Below, piece by piece: positions 9,661 through 20,815 of a stretch of 64,000 nt of DNA (positions are counted from its first letter, which is position 1; every line of letters starts with the position of its first letter). Source of the DNA: Lolium rigidum (Eukaryota; Streptophyta; Magnoliopsida; Poales; Poaceae); assembly GCF_022539505.1 (NCBI RefSeq), contig NC_061514.1, forward strand, positions 215,783,837 through 215,847,836, written 5' to 3'. Made by a program: the position numbers and the translations under genes. The notes under the pieces are model-generated. The model was not told where the DNA came from and ran no database searches. It worked only from the letters and a program-made list of their open reading frames with translations.

Positions 9661-11418
9661 GAATAAGCTATTGCCAACATCACCAACAATCGAAGCCAAC
9701 ACTCAAGGTCTTCACGCTCTCATAGTTCAAGGCATCGAGCTCCTTCACCATCTCATCATGCCTCTAATGAAGACCCACACAACCATAATGTGGATGCTCA
9801 ATTACTTCAACAACAAGCTCGATATGCAGAGCAAGCACGTGCTTAACTTGAACAAGAGAGGCTACAACAAGCAAACCGTGAAGCTCAATTCCAAGAGGAA
9901 CAACAACGTCTTCATCATGATCAAGATCTCCTTCATGCACGTGCGGAAGAACATCATCGCCATGAGCAAGAGGCACGTCAACATCAAGGGCAACCTCGTC
10001 CATCTCAAGTGGCCAATGCTCAAAGGCAACCACAACATGACGCCGAACAAGAAGTGAACCAAGAATGCCAAATCATTAATATTGATGCTCCTCAAGATGA
10101 TGGCGTAAGAAGGAACAACATGGACAATAGAAGACACAATCCTTTCAATCATCGAGCTCGTCAAGCACCTCATGCCCATCAAGGTGAAGCAAGTCACCAC
10201 GATGAAGACAAAGCACCAAGTGAAGCTAGTGTAATGCCACACCCTCGGCAACCACTTGGAAGACGTCCTCCTCCTCCAAATCGCCGCAATGAAGATGACA
10301 ATCGTCATCAACAACCTCGCAACCATAATGAGAATCAAGAGGATGCAAGACCAATACATCGATGCAATGACCGTAATGAGGAAGAAATCTTTGGGAAGCT
10401 AAAGTTCACCATGCCCAAGTTCCAAGGAGAAGAAGAACCCGATGCATACTTGTCTTGGGTACTCAAGGTTGACAAGATCTTCCGCATCCACAACTTCTCC
10501 GAAGCAAAGAAGGTGGCCATGGCATCACTTGAGTTTGAGGGATATAAAAATGTTTGGTGGGAAGAAGTAAACAAGAAGTGTGCTAAATAATACTTAGACC
10601 CCATTGACACATGGGAAGAGATGCAAGAAGTCATGCACACCCGCTTTGAGACCTCCCACCACAAACGTGACCTCTTCAACAAGCTGACTCAACTCAAGCA
10701 AAGCTTCAAGTCCGTTGAGGAGTACTACAAGGAGATGCACATGACCGTGATGAGTGTGAATGTGGATGAGCGAGAATAGCAAACAATGGAAAAAATCTTG
10801 AATGGATTGAACATCCCCGTCAAGAGGATAGTGGAATTCTTTCCTTAAACCAACATGGTTGAGTTACTTCATCAAGCTACAAGGGCCGAGTGCTATGTGC
10901 GGGAAGACTTAGCAAGTGCAAAGTCCAAGAACTTCTTCGCCGCAAGAAATGCAACGAATGCCTCCTCAAGCATCAAGAATACAAGTGAAATTGCCTCCAA
11001 GGATCCTCCCAAGCAAATAAGAAGTGCCATCAAGACAACAAGCTTCAAGCCGGAGCAATCAACTATGTCCTCCAAAGCTTCCACCGGATCTAGTAACATC
11101 ACTTGCTTCAAGTGTGGTGCCCAAGGACATAAATCCTTTGAATGCAAGAACACAAGAGTTATGATAACTCGATATGATGGAGTTCTGGAGTACTTAAGTG
11201 AAGGTGAATATGAAGCCTTAGTGCAAGCCGCAACCAATCTTGAAGATGTTGAATTGGAAGACCAAGAGAAAATCCTATGTGTGCATGATGCAAGCCCATC
11301 ACTTGTGGTGACCAAAGTCTTGACATCCCATGCACTACCCAATGAAGACCTGCAATATCTTCCAAACACGAGCCGGAATCAATGGCAAGTCAATCAAAGT
11401 CATCATCGATGGAGGTAG
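9661..11418 (+). pseudogene. A: gag capsid and zinc-knuckle region, multiple stops
   Basis: It continues A gag: a Ser/His/Arg-rich linker, then a Gln-rich segment with an in-frame stop near 9845. The open piece 10009-10590 holds the capsid start FGKLKFTMPKFQGEEEPDAY. Stops follow near 10588, 10777 and 10846. A further open piece from 10855 carries the CCHC knuckle CFKCGAQGHKSFEC (about 11104-11145) and an acidic tail. It aligns throughout with E gag (28401-26374). Several stops look like CAA/CGA-to-TAA/TGA-type decay, suggesting long methylated silence. Non-functional. Confidence 0.85.
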
Positions 11419-12901
11419 TTGCCACAACCTTGCAAGAACCAAACTATGCTCCAAGCTCAACCTCCCGCTCCGGAAACACCCCCATCTTTACCATGTGCAA
11501 TGGCTAAGTGACAACGGAAATGTGAAGATCCAACACACCGTCACAATATCCTTCAAGATCGGTGCCTATGAAGACACCATTGAGTGTGATGTAGTGCCTA
11601 TGATGGTATGGCACATGCTACTTGGTCGCCCTTGTCAATTAACAAGAAAGCAAACCATGATGGTTACACAAATTCTTATAGCTTCAAGGCCGATGTCAAG
11701 TCCTTCATCCTACGCCCAATGACTCCTAGCCAAGTAATTGCGGACAATGCAAAGGCTTTAGCGAGGGCTAAGGAAGATACTATCACTAGTGAGATGAGAG
11801 GTGAGAGAGTGATCCACCAAAAAGAGAGTGAGCGCCACAAGCCATATGTGAGCGAGATGAAGAGTGTCCTCATAACTACCAAGAGTGAGATGAGAGAAGT
11901 GCACCACAACCCATCCACCAAATTGCACTATGTGCTCATTTGCAAGGGACCTTCCTCGGAAACTAACAACTTAACAACACTTCCTTCGTATTTGTTGTCT
12001 CTTTTGAAGGAGTTCCAAGACGTCTTCCCCGACGAGCTCCCTCATGGGCTACCACCACTTAGAGGAATCGAGCACCGCATCGACCTCATACCCGGCGCCC
12101 ATCTACCAAACTGCACCACCTACCGCACCAACCCCGAAGACACAAAGGAGATTCAACGACAAATTCAAGATCTCCTTGAAAAAGGGTATGTTCGTGAGAG
12201 CTTAAGCCCTTGTGCGGTTCCGGTCATACTTGTGCCTAAACCGGATGAGTCGCAAAGGTGTATGGATTGTCGCCCTATCAATTCCATTACCGTTCGATAT
12301 CGCCATCCCATTCCGCGTTTATATGACATGCTTGATGAGCTATGCGGCGCCACTATTTTCTCAAAAATTGATTTGCGTAGTGGTTACCATGAAATCCGCA
12401 TGGCCGTTGGTGACGAATGGAAGACGGCTTTCAAGACCAAACTTGGTCTCTATGAATGGCTTGTCATGCCGTTTGGTCTATCCAATGCTCCTTCAACTTT
12501 CATGTGTCTTATGAACCATATCTTGAGACCACTCATTGGCAAGAGTGTGGTTGTCTATTTCGATGATATTCTCATTTATAGCAAAAATCTCGAGGAACAT
12601 GTCGAATGTGTGAGAGAAGTTTTATGCATCTTACGCAATGAGAGGCTTTATGCAAACCTTCCTAAATGCACCTTTGCACAAAACAAGTTGGTTTTTCTTG
12701 GTTTTGATGTTTCCTCCAATGGCATTCAAGTGGACTCTTCGAAGGTTGAGGCTATTCATAATTGGCCCACGCCAACCAACGTTTCCCAAGTTCAAAGCTT
12801 CCATGGTCTTGCCAGCTTCTACCGCCGTTTTGTGAAGGATTTTAGCACCATCGCTTGCCCTTTAAATGACCTTACTAAAAAGAATGTTCCATTTGTGTGG
12901 G
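11330..12901 (+). pseudogene. A: protease and reverse transcriptase, split by B
   Basis: Frame 11330-11722 holds the retropepsin active site VIIDGGSCHN and the LLGRP motif. An indel near 11640 moves to frame 11608-12901, with the linker, [20 protein letters not shown], the RT fingers, [13 protein letters not shown], and the catalytic YFDD at 12556-12567. The thumb/connection follows to NVPFVW, where element B enters at 12902. The codons of the open frame after 12901 (to 13050) are B LTR, not A. RNase H resumes at 36303 after a 23.4-kb interruption. Confidence 0.9.
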
Positions 12902-14503
12902 TGATGGCGTGTATTTCACACGTTCGTTGGGAACCCCAAGAGGAAGGTATGATGCGCACAGCAGCAAGTTTTCCCTCAGAAAGAAACCAAGGTTTATCGA
13001 ACCAGGAGGAGCCAAGAAGCACGTTGAAGGTTGATGGCGGCGGGATGTAGTGCGGCGCAACACCAGGGATTCCGGCGCCAACGTGGAACCTGCACAACAC
13101 AGCCAAAGTACTTTGCCCCAACGAAACAGTGAGGTTTTTAATCTCACCGGCTTGCTGTAACAAAGGATTAACCGTATTGTGTGGAAGATGATTGTTTGCA
13201 GAGAAAACGAGTAAAGAACAAGTATTGCAAGCAGATTTGTATTTCGAGTATTAAAGAATGGACCGGGGTCCACAGTTCACTAGAGGTGTCTCTCCCATAA
13301 GATAAAAGCATGTTGGGTGAACAAATTACAGTCGGGCAATTGACAAATAGAGAGGGCATAACAATGCACATACATGTCATGATAAGTACGAGTGAGATTT
13401 AATTGGGCATTACGACAAAGTACATAGACCGCCATCCAACCGCATCTATGCCTAAAAGTCCACCTTCGAGTGATCATCCGAACCCCTTCCAGTATTAAGT
13501 TGCAAAGCAACGAGACAATTGCATTAAGTATGGTGCGTAATGTAATCGACAACTACATCCTTAGACATAGCATCAATGTTTTATCCCTAGTGGCAACAGA
13601 CACAGCACAACCTTAGAACTTTCATCACTCGTCCCGAGTGTCAATGCGGGCATGAACCCACTATCGAGCATAAATACTCCCTCTTGGAGTTAAGAGCAAA
13701 AACTTGGCCGAGCCTCTACTAATAACGGAGAGCATGCAAGATCATAAACAACACATATGTAATAACTTGATAATTAACATAACATGGTATTCTCTATCCA
13801 TCGGATCCCGACAAACACAACATAGAGTATTACGGATAGATGATCTTGATCATGTTAGGCAGCTCACAAGATCCAACAATGAAGCACAATGAGGAGAAGA
13901 CAACCATCTAGCTACCGCTATGGACCCATAGTCCAGGGGTGAACTACTCACTCATCACTCCGGAGGCGACCATGGCGGTGTAGAGTCCTCCGGGAGATGA
14001 ATCCCCTCTCCGGCGAGGTGCCGGAGGAGATCTCTAGAATCCCCCGAGATGGGATTGGCGGCGGCGGCGTCTCAGTAAGGTTTTCCGTATCGTGGTTCTT
14101 CGCATCAGGGGTTTCGCGACGGAGGCTTTAAGTAGGCGGAAGGGCAACGTGGGGGGCCACACGGGGGCCCCACACCACCGGTCGGCGCGGCCAAGACCTG
14201 GGCCGCGCCGCCCTATGGTGGCGGCCCCTCGTGGCCCCACTTCGACTCCTCTTCGGTCTTCCGGAAGCTTCGTGGCAAAATAGGACCCTGGGTCTTGATT
14301 TCGTCCAATTCCGAGAATATTTCGTTACTAGGATTTCGAAACCAAAAACAGCGAGAAAACAACAAGCGGCTCTTCAGCACCTTGTTAATAGGTTAGTTCC
14401 AGAAAATGCACGAATATGACATAAAGTGTGCATAAAACATGTAGGTATCATCAATAATATGGCGTGGAACATAAGAAATTATCGATACGTCGGAGACGTA
14501 TCA
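12902..14503 (-). repeat. B 3' LTR
   Basis: Near-identical to 34700-36302, with scattered substitutions and 1-bp indels. The plus-strand ends are TGATGGCG and GTATCA. The polypurine-like GCTTGGGGCTGC (minus) adjoins it at 14504-14515. Confidence 0.9.
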
Positions 14504-15499
14504 GCAGCCCCAAGCTTAGTTCTGCTCGTCCCGAGCAGGTAAAACGATAACAAAGATAATTTCTGAAGTGACATGCCATCATAACCTTGATCATACTATT
14601 TGTAAACATATGTAATGAATGCAGCGATCAAAACAATGGTAATGTCATGAGTAAACAAGTGAATCATAAAGCAAAGACTTTTCATGAATAGTACTTCAAG
14701 ACAAGCATCAATAAGTCTTGCATAAGAGTTAACTCATAAAGCAATAAATCAAAGTAAAGGTATTGAAGCAACACAAAGGAAGATTAAGTTTCAGCGGTTG
14801 CTTTCAACTTATAACATGTATATCTCATGGATAATTGTCAACATAGAGTAATATAACAAGTGCAATATGCAAGTATGTAGGAATCAATGCACAGTTCACA
14901 CAAGTGTTTGCTTCTTGAGGTGGAGAGAGATAGGTGAACTGACTCAACATAAAGGTAAAAAGAATGGTCCTTCAAAGAGGAAAGCATCGATTGCTATATT
15001 TGTGCTAGAGCTTTTATTTTGAAAACATGAAACAATTTTGTCAACGGTAGTAATAAAGCATATGAGTTATGTAAATTATATCTTACAAGTTGCAAGTCTC
15101 ATGCATAGTATACTAATAGTGCCCGCACCTTGTCCTAATTAGCTTGGACTACCGGATCTTTGCAATACACATGTTTTAACCAAGTGTCACAATGGGGTAC
15201 CTCCATGCCGTCTGTACAAAGGTCTAAGGAGAAAGCTCGCATTTTGGATTTCTCGCTTTTGATTATTCTCAACTTAGACATCCATACCGGGACAACATGG
15301 ACAACGAGATAATGGACTCCTCTTTAATGCATAAGCATGTGGCAACAATTATTATTCTCATATGAGATTGAGGATATGTGTCCAAAACTGAAACTTCCAC
15401 CATGAATCATGGCTTTAGTTAGCGGCCCAATGTTCTTCTCTAACAATATGCATGCTCCAACCATTAAGGTGGTAGATCTCTCTTACTTCAGACAAGACG
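14504..15499 (-). other. B: 3' untranslated internal region, left part
   Basis: AT-rich, no ORF of note. It begins gcagccccaagcttag, the conserved block next to Athila-type 3' LTRs. It is continuous with 30749 onward once E and one TSD copy (agacg) are disregarded. Confidence 0.7.
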
Positions 15500-16574
15500 T
15501 GATGAGGTCTAAGACCCCGTGTGTGGCCCGATCTTGCGGATTGACGTCGAAACCAAAGGGGAGATGGGAAAACGCGAGGAACACGAAGAACACGGCGATG
15601 AACACGAGGAACTCCGAGACTCACGCACACACACCAACCCGATACACCCGATGCTTACCTCCGTGGCTCGATGGACCACGCCAATAGAATCTCCGTGGAA
15701 GAGACACGCGGTAGAATTCCCGGAGAGAGATTGGGATTGGAGAGGAAGAGCTTGGGGAAGGAGAGAGAGTAACAAGTACTAGAATCTCCTTCAACAAGAT
15801 CTAAGTCAACAACCAAGGTGCCTTGATTACGGAGGGATGATACCCAAGGGAGACTAAGCTCAAAGTTAGGGTTTGAGTTCAAAACAAGTCTAAAGAGCTA
15901 ATGAGGGGTTCCGGCTACTTATATAGGCACACCCAGCCAGCAAGGGCGAACAGGTACGCAAAAGGATAAGTTAAGGCAGTTTGGTGGGGCACTCTCGTCA
16001 GGTCCGGTTTGGGATCCGGTCAGACCGGGCCTGGGACCGGGCTGTCCGGTCAAGGGTCCGGTCTGACCGGGCCTGTGACCGGGCGGGCCGGTCATGGGTC
16101 CGGTCGACCGGTCGGAAACCGGATTCTGCGAGGTTTCCGGTCGTCGTCCGGTACGAGGGGGCTGGCCCGGTTTCCGACCGGTCGACCGGGCCTATGACCG
16201 GGGAGCCCGGTTGTAGGTCCGGTCCGACCGGGTCCTGGACCGGCCAGCGTCCGTCTCTTCCTTGGAGCGCTTCGAGCGACGTCGGCTTCGGCTCCATGAT
16301 CATCTTCATGTCCAGCTGCTTCTCTCCCAGCTGCTTCTCTCCCTCCCTTGGCCTTGGCACCTCCTCCTCTCCGAGGTCTTGATGCGGCTTGTACCTAATG
16401 ACACATAGCACGTCGGCATGAGGTAGCAATCCATCCAAAGGGGTACCAAGATCAAGGGTAGTGAGGAGCGAGTTCACCTCATCATGTAGAGCCTTGGCTC
16501 GGGCTCGTGTCATTGGTCCACTTGGGGGACTAGTTGGTCTTGATGGAGTGTCGTCGGTGAGCGGGGCTACATCA
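15500..16574 (-). repeat. E 3' LTR
   Basis: Runs TGATGAGGTC to CTACATCA on the plus strand. It holds a TATA box at 15919-15925 (minus), a dense CCGGTC/GACCGG array at about 16008-16245, and near 16340-16574 codons for the integrase tail. Confidence 0.92.
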
Positions 16575-19500
16575 TCTCCCCCCCCCCCTTGGGAAAGAGT
16601 CGTCCTCGACTCGTGGCCTTCCTCATCTCCATGATAGGGTGACAAGTCGGAGACATTGAACGTGTTGCTCACCAAGTACTTGGAGGTGGGGATGTCGATG
16701 ACGTAAGCGTTGTTGTTGATGCGTTTGAGGACCTTGAAGGGACCATCTCCTCTTGGCTTGAGCTTCGAATTGCGGTCATGAGGGAATCTTTCCTTCCGGA
16801 GGTGGATCCAAACGAGGTCGCCTTCCTCAAAGATGCGTTCCTTCTTCTTGGCGTTGAGTCTTGTAGCTTGACGAAGCACATGTTCTTGAATGGTAGCTCT
16901 TGTCTCTTCATGAAGTTTCTTGACGGCGGAGGTGCGCTTGTCGAAGTCCATGTTGATCCGCTCATGAAGTGGGAGCGGGAGCATGTCGAGTGCCGTGAGC
17001 GGCTCAAACCCGTAGACGACCATGAAGGGACTCCTTGATGTAGTCGAGTGCTTGGCGCGGTTGTAGGCGAACTCCGCGTGTGGAATGCATTCCTCCCATG
17101 ACTTCAAGTTTTTCTTCACGAGTATGCGTAGAAGGGTGGAGAGGCTTCGATTGACCACTTCCGTTTGGCCGTCCGTTTGCGGGTGCGAGGATGATGAGAA
17201 TAAGAGCTTCACTCCAAACTTGGCCATGAGCGACTTCCAAAGATAACTCATGAACTTGACGTCTCGATCCGACACAATGCTTCGCGGTACTCCATGTAGG
17301 CGAACAATTTCCCTGAAAAACAACGAAGCAATGTGTGAAGCATCATCGCTCTTATGGCAAGGTATGAAATGAGCCATCTTAGAGAATCTATCCACTACCA
17401 CAAAGATAGAATCATGTCCATGCTTAGTGCGAGGCAATCCTAGAACAAAATCCATGCTAATGTCCGTCCATGGTGCATGAGGTATAGGCAAAGGCGTGCA
17501 AAGACCATAGGGATTGGAAGTAGACTTAGCTTGAAGGCATGTCGTGCAACGGTTGCAAAGGCGCTCGACGTCCCTCTTCATCTTCGGCCAATAATAGTGA
17601 GTGGCTAACATCGCAAGTGTCTTATCTCGACCAAAATGTCCCATAAGGCCACCACCATGTGACTCTTGCAAGAGTAACTTTCGAAGAGAAGAATCGGGAA
17701 TGCAAATTTTGTTGGCTTTGAACAAGTAGCCTTTGTGCAAATAGAAGTCATCAAATCCTCGGTCAACGGAACACTTCTCAAATATCGGAGCAAAGAAAGA
17801 ATCGGAAGTATAGAGTTCTTTGATCTCTTCGAGTCCTAAAACGTGAAAATCCAAGCGAGTCAACAAAAGGGTGTTTTTGCGGGAAAGAGCATCCGCCACT
17901 ACATTGTCCTTGCCCTTCTTGTATTTGATGACATACGGGAAGGACTCAATGAACTCAACCCATTTTGCATGACGTTTGTTCAAATTGTGTTGGCTTTTCA
18001 AGTACTTCAAAGACTCATGGTCGGAGTGAATGATGAACTCTTTTGGCCAAAGATAGTGTTGCCAAACTTCAAGAACACGACTTAAAGCGTAGAGCTCCTT
18101 GTCATATATAGGATAGTTGAGGCGTGCGCCATCTAACTTCTCACTATAGTATGCCACGGGTTTGCCCTCTTGCATAAGAACACCACCAATACCAAGCCCA
18201 CTTGCATCACACTCAATCTCAAAAGTTTTGGAAAAATTTGGAAGAACAAGAAGGGGAGCTTCGGTAAGGCGTTTCTTCAACTCATCAAAAGCATTTTGTT
18301 GGGCCTTGCCCCAAACAAACGGAACATTCTTCTTGGTAAGCTCATTCAAAGGGCAAGCGATGGTGCTAAAGTCTTTCACAAAGCGGCGGTAAAACCCGGC
18401 AAGGCCATGAAAACTTCGGACTTGGCCAACATTTGTAGGAGTAGGCCAATTATGGATGGCCTCTACCTTGGAAGAATCAACTTCAATTCCATTAGCGGAA
18501 ACCACAAAGCCAAGGAAAACCAATATGTTTTGAGCAAAGGTGCATTTGGGGAGGTTAGCATAAAGCTTTTCATGACGCAAGATGCACAAGACTTCTCTCA
18601 CATGTTGCACATGGTCCTCGAGACATTTGCTATAAATAAGAATATCATCGAAATAGACAACCACACTCTTGCCAATGAGAGGACGCAAGATGTGATTCAT
18701 GAGGCGCATGAAAGTTGATGGAGCATTGGATAGACCAAATGGCATAACAAGCCACTCATATAGACCAAGTTTGGTCTTGAAAGCCGTTTTCCATTCATCA
18801 CCAATAGCCATGCGGATTTGGTGGTAGCCACTACGCAAATCAATTTTAGAGAAAATGGTGGCACCACTAAGTTCATCAAGCATGTCATCTAAACGCGGAA
18901 TGGGATGGCGGTAACGGACGGTAATGGCATTGATGGGGCGACAATCCATACACATCCGTTGTGTCTCATCCGGTTTAGGCACAAGAATCACGGGAACCGC
19001 ACAAGGGGAAAGGCTTTCTCGAACGTACCCTTTAGCGAGGAGGTCTTGTATTTGGCGTTGGATCTCCTTTGTCTCTTCGGGGTTGGTGCGGTAGGCGGCA
19101 CGGTTTGGTAGCGGAGCGCCGGGTATGAGGTCGATGCGGTGCTCGATGCCTCGAAGCGGTGGTAGTCCATGAGGGAGCTCGTCGGGGAAGACATCTTGGA
19201 ACTCCTTCAAAATAGACAACAAAGACGAAGGAATTGTGGTTAAGTCGTTAGTCTCCGACGATGGTCCCTTGCAAATGAGGACGTAGTGCAATATGGTGGA
19301 TGGGTTTGCTTGCACTTCTTTCCACTCGCTCTTGGTGGCTAGGAGGACACTCTTTCGCTCACTCATGTATGGCTTGTGGCGCTCACTCTCTATGTGGTGG
19401 GTCGCTCCCTCACCTCTCAACTCACTATGGTGGGAGTGGTGTTGTGCCCTCGCTAGAGCCTTCGCATTGTCGGCGATGATTTGGCTAGGAGTCATGGGGC

Positions 19501-19740
19501 GCAACTCAAACTTCTTGTCGTTGACCTTGAAGGTGTATGTGTTGGAGAGTCCATCATGTATCGCCTTCTTGTCATATTGCCAAGGGCGGCCAAGCAACAT
19601 GTGGCACACCGTCATGGGTACCACGTCACACTCAATAGTATCCTCATAAGGTCCAATCTTGAAATTGACGGTGACGGTATGTTGTATCTTGACGTTGCCC
19701 TTGTCACTCAACCATTGGATATGGTAAGGGTGAGGATGCT
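15998..19740 (-). CDS. E: protease (C-part), reverse transcriptase, RNase H, integrase
   Basis: An open frame without stops from the F2 junction to 15998; the first 56 codons of the longer ORF (to 19909) are F2 LTR and not E. Order: protease LLGRP; RT with [13 protein letters not shown] and YFDD at 18655-18644; RNase H with ECDASG, DKELYAL, HSDHESL and VADALSR; integrase zinc finger with H-H-C-C ending RLCNRCTTC; core with ISMDFV, VSDRD (D at 17269) and TDGQTEVVN (E at 17161). The last two are 35 residues apart (DD35E). [15 protein letters not shown] is the GPY/F module. The frame then crosses the polypurine tract into the LTR with GPMTRARAK and a Pro/Arg/Gly-rich tail encoded by the CCGGTC array. 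The enzymes copy the element RNA and insert it. The protease active site lies on the other side of F2, so this copy cannot give a complete polyprotein. Confidence 0.93.
16575..16592 (-). other. E polypurine tract
   Basis: The minus strand reads CCAAGGGGGGGGGGGAGA directly before TGATGTAG. It lies inside the polyprotein frame and encodes the GGGG run (residues 1108-1111 of the frame that starts at 19909). Confidence 0.85.
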
Positions 19741-20815
19741 GATGAGGTCTAAGACCCCGTGTGTGGCCCGATCTTGCGGTTGACCCGAAATCCAAGGAGG
19801 GAGTGAGGGAGAGCGCGAAGAACACGATGAACACGATGAACACGAAGAACTCACGCACGCACACCAACCCGATACAATCGATACTTACCCCCGTGGCTCG
19901 ATGGACCACGCCAATAGAATCAACCCGGGAAGAGACGCGCGGTAGAATCCCGGAGTGAGAGATCGGTGAGGGAGATGAATCTAGGAGTGGGAGAGAGAGT
20001 GGGTAGCACTAGAATCTCACACTCACAAATCCAATCATCCAACAAGGGTAGCCTTGATACAAAGGGGATGAAACCCTAGGGAGACAAAGCTCAAATCCAT
20101 GTCTAAGCCTAAATCTTGTCTAAAGAGGTAAGGAGGTGACCTAGGTGCTTATATAGGCATACAAGGCAGCTTGGGCCGAACAGGTACGTGAATGGATCGA
20201 GTTAAGGCCGTTTGGTGGGTCATTCCCGTCGGATCCGGTTTGGGTCCGGTCCGACCGGGCCTGTGACCGGGCTGTCCGGTCAAGGGTCCGGTCTGACCGG
20301 GCCTGTGACCGGGCTGTCCGGTCATGGGTCCGGTCGACCGGGCGCAAACCGGAAATCTGCGAGGTTTCCGGTCTTCGCCCGGTACGAGGGAGCTGCGCCC
20401 GGTTGGGCGCCCGGTTGACCGGGCCTGGGACCGGACGGCCCGGTTGTGGGTCCGGTCTGACCGGGTCCTGGACCGGCCAGGCTGGGCCTCTTCCTCCCGC
20501 CTCTTCTTCCTCTTCCTTCTTCTCTTCTTTCCTTCTTCTTCTCCTCTTCCTTGCACCATGGGAGTTCCTTCTCTCTTGGTCCTTGTCGATGTCGGCACCT
20601 ATAGACACAATGATGATAGGCATGAGGTAGCATACCATTCACGTTGGTGTTGAGGTCGACCATAGAGAGGAAAGGGTTCACCTTGACATATATGGCGGGG
20701 GTTTGTGTTGTTGGTCCACTTGGGGGACTCCTTGGCCATGGTGTAGCGTCGACGATAGGCGGGGTGCACTTGACTGGATCTTGGCAGGTGTAGTATCCGA
20801 TAGGCGGCTACATCA
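19741..20815 (-). repeat. F2 3' LTR with an altered U3 tip
   Basis: Standard F LTR, except that the last ~60 bp (20750-20815) carry about 46 extra bases and end CTACATCA (E-like). The other F LTRs end CTGCATCA. Confidence 0.88.

Noticed and set aside
15409..15882. Plus-strand ORFs of 87-92 codons, repeated at 29669-30052
   Set aside because: They lie in the two E LTRs; identical repeats, antisense to transcription, no domain.
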